A stretch of DNA of 32,415 bases from DATGLE01 sp035294325 (GTDB lineage: Bacteria > Chloroflexota > Ktedonobacteria > Ktedonobacterales > Ktedonobacteraceae): contig DATGLE010000056.1 in the NCBI GenBank assembly GCA_035294325.1, forward strand, positions 1 to 32,415, given 5' to 3'. The notes under the pieces are model-generated. The model made no database searches and had not been told where the DNA came from. It saw only the letters and a list, made by a program, of their open reading frames with translations. Below, piece after piece: positions 22,944 through 30,126 of the stretch (its first letter is position 1; the number at the start of each line of letters is the position of its first letter). The translations under genes were made by a program, and so were the position numbers.

Positions 22944-24467
22944 CTACTTTATGAATGCATTGCCCAGAGATTGCAGCGCATTGAATACCGACGGTTCCAG
23001 TATAGAGGTTAACGGCGCTGGCTGCAAGCCGATATAAAAGATCAGGATCAGCAGCGGCAACAAGGGCAGGAACTCGCCCAGGCTCATATCGCCGAGCGTG
23101 CCCTTGCGCAGCGCCGCTGCTACGGGACCGACTCTCTGGGTTGCTCCCCAGGTAATACCCTGGAAGAAGCGCAGCATATACCATGCCGCCGGAATGACCA
23201 CAGCCGTGCCCAGTATACCGAAGACTGTACTGCTGCGGAACGCGCCGAGCAGAGACAGGAACTCGCCGGCGAAGCTATTCAATCCCGGCAGGCCGAGCGA
23301 AGAGAGCGCCGCGATCAGCGCCACCGTCGCCAGCACCGGCACACGCACAGCCAGGCCGCCAAAATCGCTGAGGCGCCGCGTCCCCGTGCGCTCCTCAAAG
23401 TAGTAGGCGATGAGGAAGAGCGCGGTAATGGTAATGCCGTGATTGACCATTTGCAGCACCGAGCCTTCGGCGCCCTGAGCGTTGAAGGCAAACATGCCGA
23501 GCATAATCACGCCGAGGTGGCTGATACTGGAGTAGGCCAGCAGGCGCTTGAAATCTGCCTGCACCAGGGCCAGCACTGCGCAGTAGAGAATGCTGATGAT
23601 TGCCAGGATGTTAAAGAGCGGGGCCAGCGTTTGCGCCGCCTGCGGGAATAACGGGATGCAGATGCGCAGAAAGCCATACGCGCCCGTCTTCGCCATCGCG
23701 CCGGCCAGCATCGCCGTCACCGGTGCTGGCGCCTCGCAGTAAGCGTCGGGCAGCCAGCTATGGAACGGCACAAATGGCACTTTCACCGCGAAGGCCGCCG
23801 CGAAGGCCAGGAAGAGCCAGATCTGGATGCCGCTGCTGAGCTTTCCTTTGAGCAGCGTGGCAAGATCAAGCGTGAAACCGCCGCCCGCCGCCTGATGATA
23901 GTAGCCAAGCGCGATGATGCCTGCCAGCATCAACAGACTGCCCACCGACGTATAGAGCACGAACTTGAATACCGCGTAGACGCGGCGCTCGCCGCCCCAG
24001 GTGCCGACCAGGAAGTAGGCAGGGATCAGCATTAACTCCCAGAAAATATAGAACAGGAACAGGTTTGTAGCAAGAAAGACGCCGAGCATGCCGCATTCGA
24101 GGAAGAGCATGAAGGCCATATAATGCTTGACTCTGTGCTCGATGCGGAACGACGCACCAATACAAACAAGCGTGAGGAGCGCTGTGAGAACCACCAGCAG
24201 GAGGCTGATGCCGTCGACATCCAGGCTATAGTTGATGCCCAGAGGCGCAATCCAGGTGACATACTCCTCAAAAGGCGATGTGCTGAAGAGGCCCACCGTC
24301 GATTGCAGGTAGAGCAGCATCAGCAGAAACGCCAGCAGCAGGTTCAGTCCGGCGATGCCCAGGGCCGTCCAGCGCGCCGCTGTCACGCGCGCCGCGGGAA
24401 AGAAGAGCAGCGCGATAGCCCCCGCGAGCGGCAGAAAGATGATGATCGATAGCAGAACCGAATACAT
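22944..24467 (-). CDS. nuoM: NADH-quinone oxidoreductase subunit M
   Basis: Antiporter-like complex I subunit of 507 residues and about 14 helices. E144 in FYIFWELMLIPAYFLVGTWG corresponds to the key helix-5 glutamate. FVPFHSWLPDAYCEAPAPVT followed by AMLAGAMAKTGAYGFLRICI contains the channel lysine of helix 8, and FKRLLAYSSISHLGVIMLGM the next conserved lysine. Length matches the family. The start at 24467 lies 6 nt after the nuoL stop. A 113-nt gap with a hairpin separates it from nuoN. Confidence 0.97.
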   Translation of the reverse strand: MYSVLLSIIIFLPLAGAIALLFFPAARVTAARWTALGIAGLNLLLAFLLMLLYLQSTVGLFSTSPFEEYVTWIAPLGINYSLDVDGISLLLVVLTALLTLVCIGASFRIEHRVKHYMAFMLFLECGMLGVFLATNLFLFYIFWELMLIPAYFLVGTWGGERRVYAVFKFVLYTSVGSLLMLAGIIALGYYHQAAGGGFTLDLATLLKGKLSSGIQIWLFLAFAAAFAVKVPFVPFHSWLPDAYCEAPAPVTAMLAGAMAKTGAYGFLRICIPLFPQAAQTLAPLFNILAIISILYCAVLALVQADFKRLLAYSSISHLGVIMLGMFAFNAQGAEGSVLQMVNHGITITALFLIAYYFEERTGTRRLSDFGGLAVRVPVLATVALIAALSSLGLPGLNSFAGEFLSLLGAFRSSTVFGILGTAVVIPAAWYMLRFFQGITWGATQRVGPVAAALRKGTLGDMSLGEFLPLLPLLILIFYIGLQPAPLTSILEPSVFNALQSLGNAFIK

Positions 24468-24473
24468 GGACCT

Positions 24474-26459
24474 CTACCCCCTCACCGCGTAATAAATGAC
24501 GATCAGGACGACGCCGAGCATAATTGCCAGCGCATAATTGCGCATGTAGCCTGTTTGCAGCTTGCGCAGCGCTGCGCTGGAGCCGCGCAGCAGCCAGGCG
24601 ATGCCGCGACTGCCTCCATCAAGTATATCGCCCTCCAGGAAGCGTGCGAAACCACGCCCCAGCGCCAGCAAGGGATTGACAAGCACGGCGGTAAGCGCCT
24701 CATCGACATAATATTTATGAAAGACCAGTTGATAGAGCGGGTTGGTGCTCTCTTTGTACTCGAAGCCCTTCCCATAGAGCCGCCATGCGCCGAGAATGCC
24801 GATGATGGCAAGCGCGAGGCTGATGAGCGTCGAGGTCAGGGCAATGCCCAGCGAAGGCTCGGGCGTATTCACACCGGCGAAGACCGGCGCCAGGAAATTG
24901 ACCAGGGGACGCCATTGCGGCACCCCGATAAGCGCGAAGGAGCCGACGAAGCCGCCGATCACCGAGAGGATCGCCAGGATAACGAGCGGAACCGTCATCA
25001 CCGGCGGCGCCTCGTGGATGTCGTAATACCTTACTCTGCCGCTGTGATGCCCTCCTCCCTCCTCTTCTTCCTCCAGGTCATCCTCACTGCTGGCGACGAC
25101 AGCCGCGCCGCGATAATTGCCGGCGAAGATGCCAAAGAAGAGGCGGAACATATAGAAGGCGGTCAGACCCGCCGTCAGCAGCCCGATGGCCCAGAGCACG
25201 TAGAGCGCGGGATTGCCGGTCATCGTCGCCTGCGCCAGCAGCGATCCCAGAATATCATCCTTACTCCAGAAGCCGGAGAAGGGGAAGATGCCGCTGATCG
25301 CCAGGGAGGCCGTCAGGAACGTCCAGAAAGCGATGGGCAGGCGTGCACGTAGTCCGCCCATGTGGCGCATATCCTGCTCACCGGCCAGGGCGTGGATCAC
25401 AGCGCCGGCCCCCAGGAAGAGCAGCGCCTTGAAGTACGCATGCGTCGTGAGATGGAAAATACCGGAGGTGTAATTATGTACGCCCTCGCCCATGAACATG
25501 TAGCCAAGCTGGCTGATGGTCGAGTAGGCCAGCACGCGCTTGATATCAAGCTGGAAGAGCGCGATAGTAGCAGCAAAGAGCGCGGTGATGCCGCCAATCC
25601 AGGCGACAATGGTCAGGGCCAGCGGAGCCAGTTCGAAGAGTGCATGCGCGCGTGCGACGAGATAGACGCCAGCAGTCACCATCGTCGCGGCATGGATCAG
25701 CGCGCTGACCGGCGTCGGGCCTTCCATTGCATCCGGCAGCCACATATAGAGCGGCAGCTGTGCTGACTTCGCGGCACAGGCCACGAAGAGCAGGAGGCAG
25801 ATCGCCAGCGCCGGGCCGCTGCCGGCTGCCAGCGCGGAAGTATTGCCGAACACAGATTGATAATTCAGCGTGCCATAGTGCTCGAAGATCAGGAAGATCG
25901 CCAGCAGCAGGCCGAAGTCGCCGATCACGTTGATGACGAAGGCTTTGCGCGCCGCCGCAACCGGTGCGCGGCGCTGATACCAGAAGCCGATGAGCAGGAA
26001 CGAGGCCAGGCCGACCAGTCCCCAGCCGATGAGCAGGAAAAGGAAATTGTCGGCAGCCACCAGCAGGACCATCGCAAATATGAAGAAGTTCATGTAGCAG
26101 AAGAAGCGCCAGAAGCCCGGGTCATCTTCCATGTAGCCCGCCGAATAGATATGGATCAGCAGGCCAACGCCGGTGACGATCAGCAGCATTGTCGCCGAGA
26201 GCGGATCATAGAGCAGGCCAAAGTTCAGTTGAAAGGAACCCGACAGCACCCAGGTATACACCGTCTGGTCGCTCACGCGCGCGGCCACCGGATTGCCGAG
26301 CATCGAGAAGAAATTTCCCAACGCAAAGACAAAGGCCAGGCCACACGCAAGCCAGGCCACCGTCAGTACCGCCCCGCGCGACATGATCCTGCCCGTTAAG
26401 CCCAGGACGATGAATCCCAGCAAGGGCAGCAGCAGCACCCATAGACTCAGATTTATCAT
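24474..26459 (-). CDS. nuoL: NADH-quinone oxidoreductase subunit L
   Basis: Largest antiporter-like subunit, 661 residues, at the distal end of the membrane arm. LIGWGLVGLASFLLIGFWYQ holds the helix-5 region (Gly-Leu in place of the usual Trp-Glu/Gly-Val-Gly variants), AQLPLYMWLPDAMEGPTPVS and ALIHAATMVTAGVYLVARAH are diagnostic, and FKALLFLGAGAVIHALAGEQ carries the conserved Lys/His. The C-terminal segment after the antiporter core forms the lateral helix. An acidic and histidine-rich loop (EDDLEEEEEGGGHH, window ~25045-25085) is inserted in the loop before HEAPPVMTVPLVILAILSV. It starts 4 nt after the nuoK stop. Confidence 0.97.
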   Translation of the reverse strand: MINLSLWVLLLPLLGFIVLGLTGRIMSRGAVLTVAWLACGLAFVFALGNFFSMLGNPVAARVSDQTVYTWVLSGSFQLNFGLLYDPLSATMLLIVTGVGLLIHIYSAGYMEDDPGFWRFFCYMNFFIFAMVLLVAADNFLFLLIGWGLVGLASFLLIGFWYQRRAPVAAARKAFVINVIGDFGLLLAIFLIFEHYGTLNYQSVFGNTSALAAGSGPALAICLLLFVACAAKSAQLPLYMWLPDAMEGPTPVSALIHAATMVTAGVYLVARAHALFELAPLALTIVAWIGGITALFAATIALFQLDIKRVLAYSTISQLGYMFMGEGVHNYTSGIFHLTTHAYFKALLFLGAGAVIHALAGEQDMRHMGGLRARLPIAFWTFLTASLAISGIFPFSGFWSKDDILGSLLAQATMTGNPALYVLWAIGLLTAGLTAFYMFRLFFGIFAGNYRGAAVVASSEDDLEEEEEGGGHHSGRVRYYDIHEAPPVMTVPLVILAILSVIGGFVGSFALIGVPQWRPLVNFLAPVFAGVNTPEPSLGIALTSTLISLALAIIGILGAWRLYGKGFEYKESTNPLYQLVFHKYYVDEALTAVLVNPLLALGRGFARFLEGDILDGGSRGIAWLLRGSSAALRKLQTGYMRNYALAIMLGVVLIVIYYAVRG

Positions 26460-26463
26460 AAAT

Positions 26464-26763
26464 TTAGCCTCGCAACATATTCATATCGTCAACATCGATA
26501 TCGCGGCGCGAACGGAAGATGGAGACGATCAGCGCCAGGCCCACTACAACCTCGGCAGCGGCGACGGTCAGGACGATAAAGACAAACATCTGCCCGTCGG
26601 CTGAGTTGAGGAATTTAGAGAAGGCGATAAACGATAAATTCACGGCATTGAGCATCAACTCAATCGACATAAATATAATCAACGGGTTGCGCCTGATAAG
26701 GACACCGACGACGCCCACCGTAAACATAATGGCGCTCACCACCAGATACGCGGATAATGGCAT
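26464..26763 (-). CDS. nuoK: NADH-quinone oxidoreductase subunit K
   Basis: Small three-helix complex I subunit, 99 residues. E35 (FMSIELMLNAVNLSFIAFS) and E71 (VAAAEVVVGLALIVSIFRSR) are the membrane-embedded proton-channel glutamates. An in-frame ATG lies three codons earlier at 26772, but it touches the SD AGGAGGA (26779-26773); ATG 26763 is 10 nt away and gives the usual MPLSAYLVV start. A 183-nt GC-rich gap without a gene separates it from nuoJ. Confidence 0.95.
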   Translation of the reverse strand: MPLSAYLVVSAIMFTVGVVGVLIRRNPLIIFMSIELMLNAVNLSFIAFSKFLNSADGQMFVFIVLTVAAAEVVVGLALIVSIFRSRRDIDVDDMNMLRG

Positions 26764-26946
26764 TGTCCTCATTCCTCCTAATTAATACATCTTCGCCCCG
26801 TCCGTTGGAGAAAGGAAAAAGGCCGGGGCACCCACGACCTCCTTATTCAGCAGGGCAACGCCGCTGCCGCGACCAGTGCGCAGCACTCAGCCCTGCGGCA
26901 AGGCAGCGCCCCGTCAGGAGGCTGCCACCCCATGCACTCCCATGCT

Positions 26947-27465
26947 CTACGCTCTTCTCCCAAAGACCAGTGCCCCGATAATAGCAATGACGATCAGCAG
27001 GCTTGTCACCTCGAAGGGAAACAGGAAGCCGTGGAAGAGCGCCAGCCCGAACGCCTCGATATTGCCATGCGCCGCGACCATCTGGCTCAGGTTGCCGTTA
27101 GTGAGCACACCGGTGCTGGCGCTGGAGAAGATCAGGTAGCTCAGGGCGCCGGCGAGCACCAGTCCCAGGATGCTGCCCACCACACGCTGCCACGGGATGC
27201 GGTCAGCCAGGCCAACGTCGCTCTGCTCCGGCGCCAGCATCGTGACCACGAAGAGGAAGAGCACCATGATCGCCCCGGCATAGATCAGAATCTGCACGAT
27301 AGCAATGAACATGGCCTGCAATTGCAGGTAGAACATCGCCAGGAAGAGCAGCGTGAGGATCAGGCTCAGAGCGCTGTGCACGGCATTCTTGAAGGCGATA
27401 ACGCCTATCGAGGAGGCGATGCTGGCGACGGCCAGCACGAAAAACGAGATCTGGAGCGCGGTCAT
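26947..27465 (-). CDS. nuoJ: NADH-quinone oxidoreductase subunit J
   Basis: Five-helix membrane subunit of complex I, 172 residues. FFVLAVASIASSIGVIAFKN then AVHSALSLILTLLFLAMFYL is the family N-terminus, and IVQILIYAGAIMVLFLFVVT contains the pi-bulge helix 3 that couples to quinone reduction. Length is normal. Its start overlaps the nuoI stop by 4 nt (ATGA), so translation is coupled. Confidence 0.97.
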   Translation of the reverse strand: MTALQISFFVLAVASIASSIGVIAFKNAVHSALSLILTLLFLAMFYLQLQAMFIAIVQILIYAGAIMVLFLFVVTMLAPEQSDVGLADRIPWQRVVGSILGLVLAGALSYLIFSSASTGVLTNGNLSQMVAAHGNIEAFGLALFHGFLFPFEVTSLLIVIAIIGALVFGRRA

Positions 27466-28082
27466 AGCTTCCTCCTGTCCTCATCCTGCTCCTCGTCTAC
27501 CAGCAGAACCGGGCGCTCGGTTGGCAAAGTGCCAAGACCTACAGCGGCAGCGCTCGCCGGTGAACCATCGAAGACCTGCGTCTCCTGGGGCACGGGCTGC
27601 GGGGCCTCTTCAGGCGGGGGCGGTGGATCGGCCCACACCTCGTTTGAGCCTCTTGTAGCCTGGCCTTTCGGTTCGAGCAGTTGCTCTTTGTGATACACCA
27701 GGTCCTCTGGATAGTAGGATGCAAGCTTGTAATTCTGCTCCAGGGTGATCGCGCCGGTGGGGCATGCTGCCTGGCAGTAGCCACAGAAGATGCAGCGCAG
27801 CATATTGATATCGAAGACTCTGGCGTAGCGCTCACCGGCGGAGACGCGATTCTCTTCTGTATTCTCCTCGGCCTCGATGTAGATGGCATCAGCCGGACAT
27901 GCACCCGCGCAGAGGTAGCAGCCAACGCAGCGCTCCAGGCCGTTCTCATAACGGTGCAGTACGTGTCGTCCCCGGAAGCGGGGCGGCAGTTCGCGCTCCT
28001 GCTCTGGATATGAGATTGTGGTTGGCTTCTTGCCCATGTTTTTCAGGGTGGTCGCCAACCCTTTGATGATATCTAAAGACAT
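27462..28082 (-). CDS. nuoI: NADH-quinone oxidoreductase subunit I
   Basis: Carries clusters N6a and N6b that pass electrons toward N2. The two 8-Cys ferredoxin motifs are complete: C52, C55, C58, C62 (CVGCYLCAGAC) and C97, C100, C103, C107 (CIFCGYCQAAC). At 206 residues it is longer than usual because of a ~65-residue Pro/Glu-rich tail after LVYHKEQLLEP (PPPPPEEAPQPVPQE, ending in DEEQDEDRRKL). The toxin gene ends only 10 nt upstream, so nuoI is separated from nuoH by the toxin-antitoxin pair. Confidence 0.96.
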   Translation of the reverse strand: MSLDIIKGLATTLKNMGKKPTTISYPEQERELPPRFRGRHVLHRYENGLERCVGCYLCAGACPADAIYIEAEENTEENRVSAGERYARVFDINMLRCIFCGYCQAACPTGAITLEQNYKLASYYPEDLVYHKEQLLEPKGQATRGSNEVWADPPPPPEEAPQPVPQETQVFDGSPASAAAVGLGTLPTERPVLLVDEEQDEDRRKL

Positions 28083-28092
28083 TATGAACTCC

Positions 28093-28551
28093 TTAGCTTG
28101 CCGGCTCCGTTCTTAATTTGTCTAGCACCAGCACAGACAATTCTGATATTGATGACAGTCTTACATCATTCGTCAAGAAGAATGGAGCACCTACATGAAT
28201 GGCCGTTGCCACCTGAATAGCATCGGGTGTACGAAGATTTTGATGAAAAGCTCGCAACCGGGCAGCTTGCTCGATAATCTCCCGGGAGATTGAAAGGGTA
28301 GTTAAACCTTCTGTATGGAATAACATATTGCGATATTTCTTTGCAAGTTCCCCATCTCCATTCCTCACCGGTAAAACAAGCACCTCAAGCCAGGTTATCA
28401 TCGATGTCTTTATGGCTACTTCTCCACGGGTAGCGGCCTGGAAGACAGGCTCCAACATGTCTGCATAGATAGGTCTATCTTCCATATAGTAAATGAGCGG
28501 AGTTGTATCCATACAAACGACTTTTCCCCTCAAAGCCTCTACCCATCCCAT
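28093..28551 (-). CDS. PIN-domain toxin (VapC-like ribonuclease)
   Basis: PIN-domain protein of 152 residues. The four acidic residues expected to bind Mg are present: D15 (VVCMDTTPLIYYME), E56 (SMITWLEVLV), D110 (RTPDAIQVATA) and D129 (FFLTNDVRL). Members cleave tRNA or rRNA and are held inactive by a partner antitoxin. Its start overlaps the end of the 74-residue antitoxin gene by 13 nt, the standard TA arrangement. Base composition is visibly more AT-rich than the nuo genes on both sides, suggesting a later insertion into the operon. The RNA target is unknown. Confidence 0.87.
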   Translation of the reverse strand: MGWVEALRGKVVCMDTTPLIYYMEDRPIYADMLEPVFQAATRGEVAIKTSMITWLEVLVLPVRNGDGELAKKYRNMLFHTEGLTTLSISREIIEQAARLRAFHQNLRTPDAIQVATAIHVGAPFFLTNDVRLSSISELSVLVLDKLRTEPAS

Positions 28552-28763
28552 GAATTTCTCTCCTGCTCAATATACTGGTCCACATCAATGCTTCTCCAGA
28601 GTTCTTTACCCATACCTCTCAGCTCAAGAAGGCTATGTCGAGGCTCGGAAGGTTCCTGACGATCTCGTATGAGCGCAAGAAGCTCCTCAATCAACCTGAT
28701 TTGTTCATCAGGTGTGAGTTGCTGAGCGCGATTCAGTACCTCACGATAGGCGTATGTAGACAT
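28539..28763 (-). CDS. Antitoxin of the PIN-toxin pair
   Basis: Small acidic protein of 74 residues. It opens with a helical segment, YREVLNRAQQLTPDEQIRLI and EELLALIRDR, followed by a hydrophobic/acidic C-terminus, LLELRGMGKELWRSIDVDQY and IEQERNSWDG. This pattern recurs next to PIN toxins in Cyanobacteria and Chloroflexota; the C-terminal part should wrap around the toxin. No classical ribbon-helix-helix or AbrB fold is obvious, so its autoregulatory DNA binding is uncertain. A promoter-like sequence lies at 28825-28853 and a GAGGGAG SD just before the start. Confidence 0.8.
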   Translation of the reverse strand: MSTYAYREVLNRAQQLTPDEQIRLIEELLALIRDRQEPSEPRHSLLELRGMGKELWRSIDVDQYIEQERNSWDG

Positions 28764-28824
28764 GTGCTCCCTCTTCCAAACGCTAACAGAGACTTACCCC
28801 GGCGGCGAGTTCTGCTGTACAAGA

Positions 28825-28853
28825 ATCATAGCAAAGTTACCCTTTTCTGTCAC
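28825..28853 (-). promoter_or_regulatory. Promoter of the toxin-antitoxin pair inside the nuo operon
   Basis: On the minus strand, GTGACA (28853-28848), a 17-bp spacer and TATGAT (28830-28825), 5 of 6 matches at each hexamer. It lies between the nuoH stop and the antitoxin start and could also feed transcription into nuoI-N. Confidence 0.6.
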
Positions 28854-28869
28854 CTGTTGACCCGAACAT

Positions 28870-30126
28870 CTACTGTCGTACAACCGCCTTCGCGTCTTGT
28901 TCCTGCACCTGCTCCCCCTCTTCGGAGGTGCTGGCGGGCGCCGCTGCGGCGGGGCGCTCGAACTTCGCGAGGCGTACCGACGATGGCAGCACCAGCGCAC
29001 CCTTCGCTATATCCTCCTCGAAGCGCGTACCTTCGGTCACACTGCGCTGGCGTATGGCGAACAGCACGACGAGGACGACGGCCAGGCCAGCAATACCGTT
29101 CACCCACCAGGGCCAGCCAAGCGCGACGACGACGGCAGTGATGACGACATTGAGCGCGGCCAGCGGTAGAAGCATCTGCCAGCCCAGGCGCATCAGGCGA
29201 TCATAACGGATACGCGGCAGCGTGGCGCGCAGCCAGATGAACATGAACAGGAAGAATGCGACTTTGATCAGGAAGAAGATGATCGACAGGCCAGGAATGT
29301 TGATGCCGAGGCCGAAAAGGCTCCAGCCGCCCAGGAAGACCGTCGAGGCGACGGCACTGACCGTAATCATGTTGATATATTCGGCCATCTGGTAGAGGCT
29401 CCAGCGCAGGCCGCTGTATTCGGTCAGATAGCCAGCGGTCAACTCCTGCTCGGCCTCCGGCAGATCGAAGGGCGCGCGATTGACCTCGGCAACGCCGGCG
29501 ATAATATAGATCACAAAGCCCAGTGGCTGCGCGAAGATGAACCAGATCCCCTGGTTAAGCTGAGCATGTACAATACCGACCATGCTCAGCGTCCCGGCCC
29601 ACATCAGGGCGCCGCTGAGGGCAAGGCCCAGGCTGGTCTCGTAGGAGACCATCTGCGCCGCGCTGCGCAGCGAGCCGAGCAGCGAATAGCGGTTGCCGGA
29701 GGCCCAGCCGCCGAGCACAATGCCATAAACGGCCAGCGATGAGATCGAGAGTATCCAGAGCAGGCCGACGTTGATATCGCCGATCACCGGGTCCCAGACG
29801 CTCGGCTTGCCGTTAATCCAACTGTTGCCGATAGGCACCACCGCGAAGGCGGAGAGCGCGATGACTACCGAGATTACGGGCGCGATCAGATAGATCGCCT
29901 TTTTCGCCTGCGACGGTATAATCTGCTCCTTGAAGGCCATCTTGATCGCGTCGGCCAGTGGTTGGAAGAATCCGCCCGGGCCAGCGCGGTTCGGTCCCAG
30001 GCGGCCCTGGATCTTCGCCACGACGCGCCGCTCGATCAGAGTCATATACGCAAAGGCGGTCAATAAAGCCCCGATGACAATAATAGCTTTAATGAACGTG
30101 GCGAAGTAGATGTTGTTAAGAAGCAT
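28870..30126 (-). CDS. nuoH: NADH-quinone oxidoreductase subunit H
   Basis: Membrane subunit that forms the quinone chamber of complex I, 418 residues. TLIERRVVAKIQGRLGPNRA (29-48) is the diagnostic loop after helix 1; RAPFDLPEAEQELTAGYLTE and YSGLRWSLYQMAEY form the conserved acidic E-channel region. The frame extends 51 residues upstream, but these overlap nuoG out of phase; ATG 30126 gives the normal MLLNNIYFATF start and overlaps the nuoG stop by 11 nt. An extra ~50-residue hydrophilic tail (ERPAAAAPASTSEEGEQVQE) follows the last helix. Confidence 0.96.
   Translation of the reverse strand: MLLNNIYFATFIKAIIVIGALLTAFAYMTLIERRVVAKIQGRLGPNRAGPGGFFQPLADAIKMAFKEQIIPSQAKKAIYLIAPVISVVIALSAFAVVPIGNSWINGKPSVWDPVIGDINVGLLWILSISSLAVYGIVLGGWASGNRYSLLGSLRSAAQMVSYETSLGLALSGALMWAGTLSMVGIVHAQLNQGIWFIFAQPLGFVIYIIAGVAEVNRAPFDLPEAEQELTAGYLTEYSGLRWSLYQMAEYINMITVSAVASTVFLGGWSLFGLGINIPGLSIIFFLIKVAFFLFMFIWLRATLPRIRYDRLMRLGWQMLLPLAALNVVITAVVVALGWPWWVNGIAGLAVVLVVLFAIRQRSVTEGTRFEEDIAKGALVLPSSVRLAKFERPAAAAPASTSEEGEQVQEQDAKAVVRQ

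Noticed and set aside
22831..23184. N-terminal extension of NuoN
   Set aside because: It overlaps nuoM in another frame and lacks family similarity; ATG 22830 gives the standard NuoN start.
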